64,000 nt of DNA. It comes from Myxococcales bacterium. Lineage in GTDB: Bacteria > Myxococcota_A > Polyangia > Nannocystales > Nannocystaceae. Location of the stretch: assembly GCA_020633295.1 (NCBI GenBank), contig JACKDW010000018.1, positions 1 to 64,000 on the forward strand. The letters are read 5' to 3'. The position numbers were made by a program, and so were the translations under genes. Shown here one piece after another: positions 29,282-38,536 of the stretch. The first letter of the stretch is position 1. Each line of letters opens with the position of its first letter. Under the pieces are notes generated by a model. The model made no database searches. It was not told where the DNA came from and was given only the letters and a program-made list of their open reading frames with translations.

Positions 29282-29698
29282 GGACGGATAGCGCGCGCGC
29301 ATCGACGCGACCGAGGCCTCGACGAGCTCGCGCAGCGCGTCGAGGTCGACGTCGGCGAGCTTGTTGAGGTACAGGCACGACTTCCCGGTCTTGTACTTCC
29401 CGAGGCGCGCGAGCAGCGGCTCGTAGCCCGAGAAGCCCGGCATGACGTAGAGCACGAGGTTGCGCTTGCGGGGCGAGAACCCGCAGAGGAACCAGTCGAG
29501 CTCACGACCGGTCTCGTAGACCATGTGACAGCGTCCGTAGCCGACGATGCTCTCCCCCCACATCGCGGCGCGCTCGCCCGTCGCCGCGCGCATGAGCTTG
29601 TGGATCGTCTTCGCGTCCGTGCGCTTCGCGTCGTCCTCGATCGCGTCGAGGAAGCCGCGCACGCTCGCGCGGTTCTGCTTCGTCTTGAGCTCGGCCAT
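29279..29698 (-). CDS. DUF1801 domain protein
   Basis: 139 residues matching the DUF1801 (YdhG/YjbR-like) family: KTIHKLMRAATGERAAMWGESIVGYGRCH..., then LDWFLCGFSPRKRNLVLYVMPGFSGYEPLLARLGKYKTGKSCLYLNKLADVDLDALRELV. Members are small cytosolic proteins of unknown function. ATG at 29698. A hairpin separates it from the operon upstream, so it may be its own transcription unit. Confidence 0.85.
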   Translation of the reverse strand: MAELKTKQNRASVRGFLDAIEDDAKRTDAKTIHKLMRAATGERAAMWGESIVGYGRCHMVYETGRELDWFLCGFSPRKRNLVLYVMPGFSGYEPLLARLGKYKTGKSCLYLNKLADVDLDALRELVEASVASMRARYPS

Positions 29699-29735
29699 GG
29701 CCGGCCTGTAGCACAGGCGCGCGCGTCGCCGAATC

Positions 29736-29751
29736 CCTGCCAGTGCAGGGG
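29736..29751. terminator. CCCTGC-CAGT-GCAGGG hairpin
   Basis: Perfect 6-bp stem between the operon's last stop codon (29774) and the DUF1801 start (29698). It would act on minus-strand transcripts leaving the operon; no U-tract follows. Confidence 0.4.
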
Positions 29752-29773
29752 GCCAGCGTCGTCCTCTGGGTCG

Positions 29774-32017
29774 TCAGCTCGCCTCGCGCAGGGTCGTGCG
29801 CAGCGCCTCGGCCAGCGCCTCGGGGTCCGGGATGAGCAGGCGGTCCGCGCTGATTCCACAGCGCAGCGCGCCCTCGCGGACCCACCAGATGAACGAGCAG
29901 TGCTGGTGGGGGAGCAGCGGCGTGGCGACGGCGAAGTCCGTGATCCGGGCGCCGCCCATGCGGGTGAGCTGCTCGCTCAGTCGCGGCGCGTCCCAGTTCA
30001 CGATGAGCGGTGGGAGGCGCGAGAGCATGCGCCGCGCGGTCGCCTCGGGGGCGAGCGCGAGGCGCCTGGAGGCGCCGTACGGGACGCCCCGCGCGCGCGC
30101 GGCCTGCCGCGACACCGCGTCCACGATCGTCTCGAGCGCCGCGCCGCCAGGCGGGATCGAGAAGCGCGTCGACTGGCGAAAGTGGTTGCCGAGCGCGAGC
30201 GGGCCCGCGAGCGGGCGCGCGCTGTAGGAGGGCGCCATGATGTCGAAGCCGAGCTGCTCGTGGCCGTAGTGCGCGCGGAAGGCCGCCGCGGACCAGGCGA
30301 GCAGGAGCTCGCGCGACGTGATCCCGCGCGCGCGGGCCAGCGCCGCGACCTCGTCGGCCGCGCGATCGAAGCGGAGGTGCGTCCAGCTCACGTCGCGGCT
30401 CCCGGCCGCGAGCGCGAGCGTGGGCGCGCGCGGCTCGTCTCGGCGCGGTCGCTCGCGCGAGGACCCCGACGCGCCGAGCATCGCCTCGGGCTCGGGCGCG
30501 CCTATGCAGGTCGTCCCGCCCAGGCGGAGCAGCGCCAGGTACATGCCCTCCATGTCGGTGAGCGCGTGGTCCCAGCACAGGCGGAGGCCGAAGAAGCGGG
30601 CCGCGGCCGGGTCCTGTTGATCGCGGATCACCTCGAGCCGCCAGGGCGAGCGCCGCCAGTCGAGCTCCTCGCCGAGGCGCGGCGCCGCGGGCCGCAGCAG
30701 CTCCTCGACGCCGCGGGCCCCCTCGAGGACGCGCTCGACCAGGTGCTCCTCGAGGCGGAACGCCGGGTCCGCGACCCAGCGCAGCGTCGCGGGGTCGGCG
30801 TCGGCGGCCTCGAGGTGGCAGCGCAGCCGCGGCGCCTCGCGGACCAGGTCCAGCACGCCCGCGCGCAGCTCCGCGAGCGACGGCGGGCCGTCGAGCGCGA
30901 GCGCGAGCGCGAGCACCATCGGGCGCGCGGGGACGAGGCGGCGGAACTCGGCGAAGCCCCGGTCGGCCCAGTCGACCGGCGTCGGCGCGGGCGTCGGCAG
31001 CCGCCCGGGGACGAGCACCAGCTGCTGATCGGTCTCGTCGCGGTTCTGGATCAGGCTGCGCTCAAACGCCGCGGGATCCGGCTTGCCGCCGAACTTGATC
31101 CCGGAGCGGCCGGTGGCGACGCGGGTGAACGCGAGCGCCGACTTGAACGCGTCGACGCGGAAGATCCGGCGACCGGCCGCGAAGCGCGTGGGCACGCCGA
31201 CCACGAGCCCCTCGCTCGGGAGGTTCTCGACGCAGTGCCACCACCACGGCGGGTTGATCAGCAGGTCGCCGGGCTCGAGGATCGCGGTGTAGCGCAGCAG
31301 CCTGTCGAACCACGGGGAGCCGGGGTCGCCCTCGTGGGGCTGGATGGTGCGGCTCGTCGCCGAGTAGCCGTTCGCGTAGACCTTCGCGCGCAGGAAGGGC
31401 GTCTGGCTCGGCGGGATGAAGTACCAGCGCTTGCGCCCGGCGATCTGGCGAAACAGGTTGATCCCCATCGCGCAGTGGACCGTCGTCCCCTGGTTGCTGC
31501 GCCCGAGGAACAGCTGATAGAAGCTCGCGCGCCGCCCCGGGCGATCCGGCGTGATCGCGCGCGTCAGCTCGGTCTCCACCATGTCCTTAAGCTCAGGGTG
31601 GTGCTGGAACACCGTGGTCGCGCCCGCGACGTAGACCTCGGGCCGCGCGAGCGCCTCGCGGACCGGGAGCATCCGCGACTCGCCGGCGCTGCTGCACAGC
31701 AGCTCGGCGTCGGGGTAGCGGTCGAGCCACCACTGCGGATCGCCCCACGCCGCGGTGCACGGCAGCCCCCGCAGCGCGCCGCGCAGCACCATCGGCCGCG
31801 TGAAGTCCTCGCTCGCCGCGAGCACGTCCCTGCGGGTCGCGGTCGCGGCGTCGAGCGCCGCGATCGCGAGCGGCGCGCGCGCGGGCAGGCGGGCGACCAG
31901 CGCGGCGTGCAGGCGATCGTAGGCGCGCGAGTCGAGCAGCGACCAGTCGGACCAGACGTCCGCGGCGAGCCCGAGGTTGGTGGCGGCGAGGGCGAGGGCG
32001 TGGAGGGCGGCGCTCAT
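29774..32017 (-). CDS. Cupin_8/JmjC - WS/DGAT-like acyltransferase fusion
   Basis: 747 residues with two unrelated parts. Residues ~60-290: a cupin_8/JmjC-type jelly roll with the Fe(II) positions H181-C-A183 (SNQGTTVHCAMGINLF), GRKRWYF, then LEPGDLLINPPWWWH261. The usual HxD/E acid is Ala. Residues ~365-747: a CoA-dependent acyltransferase fold of the wax synthase/DGAT or condensation type, with catalytic-like H484-x3-D488 (CWDHALTDMEG), FRQSTRFSIPPG and PPLIVNWDAP. So one chain could both modify and esterify a lipid. ATG at 32017 with AAGGA at good spacing. Fourth and last gene of the minus-strand operon. No domain match proven experimentally. Confidence 0.75.
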   Translation of the reverse strand: MSAALHALALAATNLGLAADVWSDWSLLDSRAYDRLHAALVARLPARAPLAIAALDAATATRRDVLAASEDFTRPMVLRGALRGLPCTAAWGDPQWWLDRYPDAELLCSSAGESRMLPVREALARPEVYVAGATTVFQHHPELKDMVETELTRAITPDRPGRRASFYQLFLGRSNQGTTVHCAMGINLFRQIAGRKRWYFIPPSQTPFLRAKVYANGYSATSRTIQPHEGDPGSPWFDRLLRYTAILEPGDLLINPPWWWHCVENLPSEGLVVGVPTRFAAGRRIFRVDAFKSALAFTRVATGRSGIKFGGKPDPAAFERSLIQNRDETDQQLVLVPGRLPTPAPTPVDWADRGFAEFRRLVPARPMVLALALALDGPPSLAELRAGVLDLVREAPRLRCHLEAADADPATLRWVADPAFRLEEHLVERVLEGARGVEELLRPAAPRLGEELDWRRSPWRLEVIRDQQDPAAARFFGLRLCWDHALTDMEGMYLALLRLGGTTCIGAPEPEAMLGASGSSRERPRRDEPRAPTLALAAGSRDVSWTHLRFDRAADEVAALARARGITSRELLLAWSAAAFRAHYGHEQLGFDIMAPSYSARPLAGPLALGNHFRQSTRFSIPPGGAALETIVDAVSRQAARARGVPYGASRRLALAPEATARRMLSRLPPLIVNWDAPRLSEQLTRMGGARITDFAVATPLLPHQHCSFIWWVREGALRCGISADRLLIPDPEALAEALRTTLREAS

Positions 32018-32050
32018 CGTATCGGTCCTTGGAGACGGGTCGTGGGATGA

Positions 32051-33337
32051 CTAGAAGCGAAACCGCCGCCCCGCGACGGCGCGGCGCGCCAGCGCGCGCT
32101 GGAGGTCGACGTAGCGGTTGTTCCGCTCGCGGAGCGTGTGCCCGCCGTCGGCGGGCGGGCTCGGGTCCTGGAGGATCTGGTGCAGGAAGGGGAACGACTC
32201 GAGGCCGACCTGGAACATCCACGAGAACATCGGGCTCACCTGGTAGTCCTCCTCGGTCATCTGATCGCCGACGCCGACGCGCCCGTCGCCGTGCCAGCGC
32301 GAGGCGACCGCGACCGAGCTCTCGCTCTGGTTGCGGACCGCGTGCCACCACCAGGGCGGGTTGAGCAGCACGTCCCCGGGCTCGAGCGTCGCCTGGTAGT
32401 ACGGGCACCACGCGAACGCGGGGAACTGCTCCTCGTCGTAGTCGTCGGGGTACAGGCACAGCGCGAAGGCGGCGGCGCGCCCCATCGCGGGGACCGGGTA
32501 GAGGAAGATCGAGTCCTTGGGGTCGACGAAGTACCAGGTCTTTCGACCCTCGAGCATCACGAACCAGTTCCACACCGCGGCCGCGTGAAACGGCGAGCCG
32601 GTGCCGCGCCGGCCCATGAAGAGCTGCGCGTACGCCATCTTCTTCTGGATGTAGGGCTCGAGGCGCCCGAGCGCGAGCCCGTCGATCAGCTCGGGGTGAC
32701 GCCGGAGCAGCACCTCGCAGTTGTGCAGGTAGACGCGCGGGTCATCGACCGCGCGCAGCGGGCCGGAGAAGCCGTCTTTCTTCGCCGTGGTCAGCAGCAC
32801 CTCCTCGTCGCCGTAGCGCTCGAGCAGCGTCGCGAAGCGCCAGCGGCCGCTGCGGGACGCGACCTCGGCGAAGCCGCGGAGGATCACCGGGTGCGGCGTC
32901 TTGACGTAGCGCGCGTGGAAGTCCTCCGGCGTCCCCCGGCGCCAGTCGTACGACGGGAGCTCGACCTCGCGCGCCACCGGCCCGTGCGCCTCGCAGGCCG
33001 CGAGCACGCGCTCGTACAGGCGCGCGTGCGCCCGCGAGAGCAGCGGCTGGGCGCCGAGCACGAACAGCTTCTTGAGCAGCGCCGTCTGGCGGAAGAAGCC
33101 GGCGGTCGACCACACCAGCTTGATGCCGAGCTGGGTCGCCGGATCGAGCTCCGGCGCGGTGAAGGTCCGCGCCGGCGAGACGTGCCCGTTGAGCTCCTTC
33201 TGCAGGAACGGGCGCGTCCCGCCCCAGGACTCGACGGCGTAGCGGGCGCGGATGCGGGCTTGCAAGCGCAGCGCCTCCCACCCCGAGCGGCGCGGCGGCG
33301 TCGCGCCGGGCCCTGTGACGGTCTGTGTCTGTGTCAT
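32051..33337 (-). CDS. Cupin_8/JmjC-domain protein
   Basis: 428 residues. The N-terminal ~140 residues are helical and unknown. A cupin_8/JmjC fold follows: LPSYDWRRGTPEDFHARYVKTPHPVILRGFAE, QLFMGRRGTGSPFH251AAAVWNWFVMLEGRKTWYF and LEPGDVLLNPPWWWH332AVRNQ. As in the fusion protein next door, the acidic residue of HxD/E is Ala (H251-A-A253). The rest resembles eukaryote-like JmjC hydroxylases. ATG at 33337 with AGAGGA upstream; 33 bp from the fusion gene and 30 bp from the sulfotransferase, same operon. Confidence 0.8.
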   Translation of the reverse strand: MTQTQTVTGPGATPPRRSGWEALRLQARIRARYAVESWGGTRPFLQKELNGHVSPARTFTAPELDPATQLGIKLVWSTAGFFRQTALLKKLFVLGAQPLLSRAHARLYERVLAACEAHGPVAREVELPSYDWRRGTPEDFHARYVKTPHPVILRGFAEVASRSGRWRFATLLERYGDEEVLLTTAKKDGFSGPLRAVDDPRVYLHNCEVLLRRHPELIDGLALGRLEPYIQKKMAYAQLFMGRRGTGSPFHAAAVWNWFVMLEGRKTWYFVDPKDSIFLYPVPAMGRAAAFALCLYPDDYDEEQFPAFAWCPYYQATLEPGDVLLNPPWWWHAVRNQSESSVAVASRWHGDGRVGVGDQMTEEDYQVSPMFSWMFQVGLESFPFLHQILQDPSPPADGGHTLRERNNRYVDLQRALARRAVAGRRFRF

Positions 33338-33367
33338 CCCCGTGTGTCCTCTCGAGAAGGTCTACGT

Positions 33368-34519
33368 CTACGCGGAGGCGCGGCGCGGCGCGCCTCGCCG
33401 CGGGAGGCCGCCGAGCGTCAGCGCGGGCAGCTGCTCGGGGCGCAGGCCGAAGCGCGCGAGGCTGTAGCGGTGCGGCGCGCGGCGCGGCTGGCCCTCGAGG
33501 AAGGCGCGACAGGCCGCCGCCGCGCGGTCGTCGAACGGGCGATCGAGCCAGCGCTGGATCCTCTCCACGGTCGCGACTGGATCCGCGACGAGCTCGCGGT
33601 AGTCGACGAGCAGGATCCGCGCGCGGTGCTCGGCGTAGGCGCGCTCGAGTCGCGCGAGCCCGCGCTCCAGCAGGCGCAGCGTGGTTCGACCGACGACGGC
33701 GTCGCCCGGGCCGTCGGCGTCCATGTGCTGGAGCGTCGAGCACAGGCTGCAGAACGAGCCGACGACCTCGTCGAGCGCGCGGACCGTGACGATCAGGCGC
33801 GCGTCGGGGCGCGTCGCGAGCAGCGCGTCGGGGGCCCAGACGTGCCCTGGATCCTTGAGCACCGGCGCGCCGCCGGGCGAGCGCCAGCGCAGCGCGCGGA
33901 GCAGCAGGTCCCAGTCGCGGTAGGCCGGCCGGAAGTCCGCGTCGGCGAGGAAGCGCTCGTAGCTCGGGACGTGGTTGAGCCAGGCGAAGAACGGCGTCGT
34001 GAACGTCGCGCGCAGCAGCCAGTTGCACTCGTCAGGTGCGTCGGCCGCCATCGGGTGGATATCGCGGAACGCGGGGGCGCGCCCGTAGAGCCACCGCAGC
34101 ATCGCCTGCGTCGCCTCGAGCTCGCGGCGCGCCTGCTCCGGCGGCGCGTCGATCGCGAACGCCGGCGCCCGCAGCTCCCACAGGCGGTAGGCGCGGTTGC
34201 CCGGGACCACCGCCATCAGGTTGTGCAGCAGCGTCGTGCCGGTGCGCGGCAGGCCGGTGATGATCGCGGGCGCGGGCGTCGGGCGCTCGCGCAGCTCCGG
34301 CCGCGCGCGCAGGAGCGCGGCGACGCGGCCGCGCGTGGTGAGGAGGCCGAGCAGCTCGGCGACGGCCGTCTCGACGCGCGCCGGGCGGAGCCCGGCCTCG
34401 CGCGCGAGCGACTCGACGAGCACGCGGAAGGCGGGCTCCCACTCGCGGCCCATTAGGTCGTCGGATCGGACGAGCTGCTGGGCGGTCTCGATGAGGATGT
34501 CGGGGTCTAGCGCGGTCAC
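33368..34519 (-). CDS. Sulfotransferase
   Basis: 383 residues, cytosolic. The PAPS 5'-phosphosulfate loop is GLPRTGTTLLHNLM (around residue 88); the 3'-phosphate region is LIVTVRALDEVVGSFCSL and a catalytic-type His precedes PSYERFL in the middle. This is the Sulfotransfer_3-like family that sulfates hydroxyl groups of lipids, sterols or small molecules. GTG at 34519 with GGAGG at 7 nt. The next gene (the di-iron half-synthase) ends 31 bp upstream. It likely sulfates an alcohol made by the reductase of the same operon; this is inference. Confidence 0.85.
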   Translation of the reverse strand: MTALDPDILIETAQQLVRSDDLMGREWEPAFRVLVESLAREAGLRPARVETAVAELLGLLTTRGRVAALLRARPELRERPTPAPAIITGLPRTGTTLLHNLMAVVPGNRAYRLWELRAPAFAIDAPPEQARRELEATQAMLRWLYGRAPAFRDIHPMAADAPDECNWLLRATFTTPFFAWLNHVPSYERFLADADFRPAYRDWDLLLRALRWRSPGGAPVLKDPGHVWAPDALLATRPDARLIVTVRALDEVVGSFCSLCSTLQHMDADGPGDAVVGRTTLRLLERGLARLERAYAEHRARILLVDYRELVADPVATVERIQRWLDRPFDDRAAAACRAFLEGQPRRAPHRYSLARFGLRPEQLPALTLGGLPRRGAPRRASA

Positions 34520-34550
34520 GGTGCGTCCTCCAGCGGGTAAGGTGTTTGGT

Positions 34551-36152
34551 TCACGCCGAGGCGTCGTAGTGCCGGGCGATACGATCGTCTTCGTCCATGA
34601 GCGCGTCGACCTCGGCGTCGGCGAACTCGAGCAGCCCCATGCGCGCGTAGGCGTCGCGGACCTTCGGCCCCCACAGGCCGATCGAGCGCACGATCGGGAC
34701 GACGCGCCGGAACAGCTCCGCGCGGTAGCGGTGCATGTAGCCCGAGTCCTCGATCCAGCCGACGCAGCGGTCGACCGGGAGCCCGAGCTCGGCCCAGAGC
34801 TCGCGGGCGGCGAAGCGATCGCGCAGCAGGTACGAGGCCTCGATCACGAACTCCTCGCGCTCTGCGAGCTCGGGCGCGCTCAGCTCGCGGTAGAGCTCGC
34901 CGAGCTGGACGCGGCCGAACGCGACGTGGCGCGCCTCGTCCTGGGCGACGTAGGCGTGCGCCGCCGCGATCAGCGGGTGCTGGCTGCGATCGCGGATCAT
35001 CGAGAACACCGCGAGGCCGAGCCCCTCGATCAGCACCTGCATGCCGAGACAGGTGACGTCCCAGCGGCGGTCGTAGAGCACCTGATCGAGCAGGCGCCGC
35101 AGCGGCGGCGAGACCGGGTGCGAGAGGCCGAGCTTCTCGCTGAGCAGGCGCGCGAACACCTCGACGTGGCGCGCCTCGTCGACGACCTGCGTGGCGCAGA
35201 ACATCCGCGCCGCGGAGCTCGGCGCGCGCTGGACGAGCCGCCCGGCGCACAGCAGCGCGCCCTGCTCGCCCGCGAGGAACTGCGAGAGCTGCCAGGCCTG
35301 GTGGTTGCGCCGCAGCTCGACGCGCTCGGCCGCGCCGAGCCGATTCCACACCGGCGAGCGCCAGATCGGGATCGCGTCGTCCGGCAGCTGCTGCGGGTTC
35401 TCGGGGTCGATCTCGAGGGACCAGTCGAGCCGCGCGTGGGCGTCCCACTGCCGCTTCTTGGCGACGTCGTAGAGGCGGATCATCTGCTGCTCGGCGTCGT
35501 CGAGGCCCGCGAGCCAGGGCGCGACGAGCTCGTCCTGATCGAGCAGGAGGGGCTCGTGGGGGGAGCGCGCCTCGCTGACCTCGAGCCGCGGCGCCGCGAT
35601 GAGCCCCCGGGCCGCGTAGGCGTCGAGGTACGTGTCGACGAGCTGGGCGTCGACCGCGGGGCAGCGGATCCCGAGCGCGTCGAGCCGCGCCCGCGTCTCG
35701 CGATCGGTGAGCGCCGGACCGTCGCCAACCGTCGCCTCGCGGCGACGCATCCGCGTCGGCGTCATCGCGCGGTAGTAGAGGGCGAAGCGCGCGAGCGGGT
35801 TCTCGGGGTCCTCCCGAGGCAGCCGGAGCACGCGCTCGCGCCAGCGCGGGAACGCGGTCTCGCGCAGGCGATAGGCGCGCCCGCGGAGCATGCCGTAGAA
35901 GGTCGAGCGCCGCAGCGGCGAGGGGTTGAGCAGCGCGACGCGACGGCCCTCGTGCTCCTCCTGCAGGCAGAGCGCGGCGATCGCCGCGGCGACGAAGTCG
36001 ACGGGGACGACGCTGATGGCGTCGTCGAGCGCGGGCGCGCTCTCGAGCCGCAGCGCGCCGGCGACGAAGGCCGCCAGCAGGTTGCTCGCGGGATCGAGCT
36101 CGGCGCCGGTGCGAGAGTCGCCGGTGACCAGCCCCGGGCGGTACACGCTCAC
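34551..36152 (-). CDS. 3' half of a split synthase: thioester-reductase C-terminus plus di-iron ferritin-like domain
   Basis: 533 residues from GTG 36152; homology continues upstream in frame to FQSKWAAERALEHAEDRGVP at 36214, where it stops abruptly. Residues 1-~200 are the C-terminal half of an SDR-type thioester reductase (YRPGLVTGDSRTGAE..., VDFVAAAIAALCLQ). Residues ~270-533 form a ferritin-like di-iron helical bundle with ligand-like E296, E326/H329 (DEARHVE), E376 and E406/H409 (DEARHVA). The 5' half of the same gene is at 40793-43390. Removing 4,646 bp joins the halves in frame. First gene of the intact part of the operon; sulfotransferase follows 31 bp on. Confidence 0.8.
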   Translation of the reverse strand: MSVYRPGLVTGDSRTGAELDPASNLLAAFVAGALRLESAPALDDAISVVPVDFVAAAIAALCLQEEHEGRRVALLNPSPLRRSTFYGMLRGRAYRLRETAFPRWRERVLRLPREDPENPLARFALYYRAMTPTRMRRREATVGDGPALTDRETRARLDALGIRCPAVDAQLVDTYLDAYAARGLIAAPRLEVSEARSPHEPLLLDQDELVAPWLAGLDDAEQQMIRLYDVAKKRQWDAHARLDWSLEIDPENPQQLPDDAIPIWRSPVWNRLGAAERVELRRNHQAWQLSQFLAGEQGALLCAGRLVQRAPSSAARMFCATQVVDEARHVEVFARLLSEKLGLSHPVSPPLRRLLDQVLYDRRWDVTCLGMQVLIEGLGLAVFSMIRDRSQHPLIAAAHAYVAQDEARHVAFGRVQLGELYRELSAPELAEREEFVIEASYLLRDRFAARELWAELGLPVDRCVGWIEDSGYMHRYRAELFRRVVPIVRSIGLWGPKVRDAYARMGLLEFADAEVDALMDEDDRIARHYDASA

Positions 36153-36199
36153 GGGGACGCCGCGATCCTCAGCGTGCTCGAGCGCGCGCTCGGCGGCCC

Positions 36200-36214
36200 A
36201 CTTCGACTGGAAGT
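36200..36214. repeat. 15-bp direct repeat, left copy
   Basis: ACTTCGACTGGAAGT at the break of the split synthase, encoding part of FQSK. Identical to 40846-40860. The core has internal dyad symmetry (ACTTC...GAAGT). Confidence 0.9.
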
Positions 36215-36222
36215 CTCGACCG

Positions 36223-36240
36223 CTCGTATAACGCTACGAG
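36223..36240. other. CTCGTA-TAACGC-TACGAG inverted repeat at the block edge
   Basis: Perfect 6-bp arms just inside the left repeat. AT-rich spot in GC-rich DNA; possible binding site or remnant of the junction. Confidence 0.4.
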
Positions 36241-36380
36241 ATTCTTCTTGAACTGGCGTTCGCGCGAGCGCGGCTCCGTCAAGAGTCCAGCGTCGTCGAC
36301 GAGCTCGACGCCCACGCGTGACGACGCCCGGCGAGCGCCGGACGCGTCGTCCCACGCAGGCGAGCGCGAGCGTGAGCTCG

Positions 36381-38369
36381 CTACTGCGGGATCAGGTTGA
36401 GGTTCAGCCCGCCCGGGTACCAGTACGTGCCGTAGCTCTGCACGCCGTACACGCTGATGCCGATCTCGGCGTCCGCCGAGACGTCGTGGTTACCCTGGTT
36501 GATGTTCATCAGCTGCACGTGCGCGACCGAGAAGCCGGTGTTCCCGATCGCCTCCCACCCGCCCACGTTCATGCCGTCGACGGACACGCTCGCGCTGTCG
36601 GGCGCGATGATGTCGACGAAGTTCGCCTGGTAGCCCGTCGGCGCGTGGAACAGGTACTGGTCGCGGTACTGCTCGGTCGCGACCGCCTGCAGCATCGCGG
36701 GGTCCGAGTTCCCGTAGCCCGCGGCCTGCCCGACCATGTACTGCACGACCATGATCTTCTTGTCCGACGAGACCACGAAGCTCTCGGTCGTCGTCGAGAG
36801 CTCGACGAACTGACCCGCCATCGCGATGTTCCCCGGCGCGGGCTGGGGCGGATCGAAGGTCAGCGTGGTGTCGTCCTCGGTCGCGACTACCCGCACGATC
36901 TGCCCCTTCTTCAGGTTGTTGTTCGGCACCTGCACCGGCGGGACGACGATGTACTCCTTCGCCAGCGTGTCGACCGGGAACAGCGACTCCTCGAGGTGAT
37001 CGCACGCGATCACGGTCGGCGGCACGTTGGTACACTTGTGCCCGCCGATCACCTGGATGTCCTTGTTCGCGGTCACGCGCGTGCCCGTCAGATCGGCGGG
37101 GTCCGGGTTCCCGCCGCCGCCCTGGGCCGAGGCCACGAGCAGCACGTCGCCCTCGTCGATCGAGACCACGCCGGTGCCGTTCGCCGCGACCCCGGCGCCC
37201 GCGAGCACGGTCCCGCCGGTCGGCGAGGGCGTCAGCGTGACCTCGGTGTCGTCGTGGCGCGCGGTCACGGCGTAGAACCCGGGGAAGCCGTTCCCGCCGA
37301 AGTGCCAGGTGTTGTACGACGCGACCACGTAGTCGGCGCCCCAGGTGTTGACCGGCAGCAGCAGCGACGCGTCGTTGGTCGACGTCGGCGTCAGCGGGTT
37401 GTACTGGTACACGGTGACCGGCTGATCCGAGCGCAGGCGGTACGAGCCGTCGACGACGAGCTTGGACGGGCCGTAGCCGTCGGTCAGCGCGTCGACCCAC
37501 GGGACCACGATCACCTGCACGCTGTTGGGCGCGACCTGCACCTGGGTGATCATCTGGGCGCCGCGCGTGATCGTGATGTTCGCCGGGTTCCCGGTCGTGT
37601 TGGCGACCGCGGCCGCGAACTGCTCGGAGTCGTGGTAGCCGTCGTGCTGGGGCGTCACGGTCGGGTAGTAGTCACAGCCGATGTAGCTCAGGCCCAGGCT
37701 CTGGGGCGCGCACGCGCCCACGCAGCTGCCGAGGTCAGGGTCGCACATCACCCCCTGCACCGCGTCACACTGCTCGCCCGGCTCCCAGCCGTCGCCCTGC
37801 TGATTGCACACCAGCACCTGATCGCCCTCGCACTCGGTGCTCCCGGGGATGCAGAGCACGCAGCCGACGCCGTCGAGACACGCGTCGTCGCAGGGCGTCT
37901 CCTCCTCGTAGCCGCCCATCCCGTCGCAGATCTTGGCGACGCCCCCGTCGCACTCGACCTCTCCCTGCAGGCACACGCCCCCGCCGGTGTCCGAGGTCGT
38001 CCCGGGGTCGGTGGACGTGGTCCCGGGGTCGGTGGTGGTCGCCAGCGTCGTCATCGTCGTCGGGTCGGTGGTGGCGGTCGCGTCGGTGGTCGTCGTCGCG
38101 CCGCTCGTCGTGCCGCCCGTCGTCGCGTCGGTCCCTGTCCCCGAGGTCATGCTTCCGGTCGGCCCCGCGCTGCTCGTCGTCGGCGCGCCGGTCGTCGCCT
38201 CGGTCGCCGACGCGCTCGTGGTGTCACCCTCGCTCGTGCCGCCCCCGGTGTCGTCGCCGCACCCGGCGAGCGCGAGGCACAGCGCCGCGAGGGCGCGCGG
38301 CGCGGAGGTTCGAAGGGTCCGAAAGGTCCGAAAGGTCCGAAAGGTCATGTTCTCCATCGCGCCGATCAT
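36381..38369 (-). CDS. IgGFc-binding-domain surface lipoprotein
   Basis: 662 residues. Signal peptide LAALCLALAGC with lipobox, preceded by a run of FRT tripeptides, then a long Thr/Ser/Gly/Asp linker to about residue 130. A Cys-rich block (VCLQGEVECDGGVAKICDG..., CDDACLDGVGCVLCIPGSTEC...CDPDLGSCVGAC) leads into the IgGFc-binding N-terminal domain: FAAAVANTTGNPANITITRG, NDASLLLPVNTWGADYVVASYNTWH..., GGHKCTNVPPTVIACDHLEESLFPVDTLAKEYIVVP. Probably an outer-surface adhesin-type protein. ATGs at 38369, 38357 and 38348 are all in frame; the first has AGGAGG about 15 nt upstream. Confidence 0.82.
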   Translation of the reverse strand: MIGAMENMTFRTFRTFRTLRTSAPRALAALCLALAGCGDDTGGGTSEGDTTSASATEATTGAPTTSSAGPTGSMTSGTGTDATTGGTTSGATTTTDATATTDPTTMTTLATTTDPGTTSTDPGTTSDTGGGVCLQGEVECDGGVAKICDGMGGYEEETPCDDACLDGVGCVLCIPGSTECEGDQVLVCNQQGDGWEPGEQCDAVQGVMCDPDLGSCVGACAPQSLGLSYIGCDYYPTVTPQHDGYHDSEQFAAAVANTTGNPANITITRGAQMITQVQVAPNSVQVIVVPWVDALTDGYGPSKLVVDGSYRLRSDQPVTVYQYNPLTPTSTNDASLLLPVNTWGADYVVASYNTWHFGGNGFPGFYAVTARHDDTEVTLTPSPTGGTVLAGAGVAANGTGVVSIDEGDVLLVASAQGGGGNPDPADLTGTRVTANKDIQVIGGHKCTNVPPTVIACDHLEESLFPVDTLAKEYIVVPPVQVPNNNLKKGQIVRVVATEDDTTLTFDPPQPAPGNIAMAGQFVELSTTTESFVVSSDKKIMVVQYMVGQAAGYGNSDPAMLQAVATEQYRDQYLFHAPTGYQANFVDIIAPDSASVSVDGMNVGGWEAIGNTGFSVAHVQLMNINQGNHDVSADAEIGISVYGVQSYGTYWYPGGLNLNLIPQ

Positions 38370-38536
38370 ACTCAATCTCGCGCCTCCTCCCTCTGGCGTT
38401 CGAAGTGAATATCCCGTGAGCGAGGCGATGAAACGAACGCATGCCGGCGCCGCGCCCCGTGGAACCCCGGGCGCGGCGCCGGCGGAGATCCCATCGCGAC
38501 GGCCCCGTCGCCGGGAGGTGTAGTATCGTTGCCACC

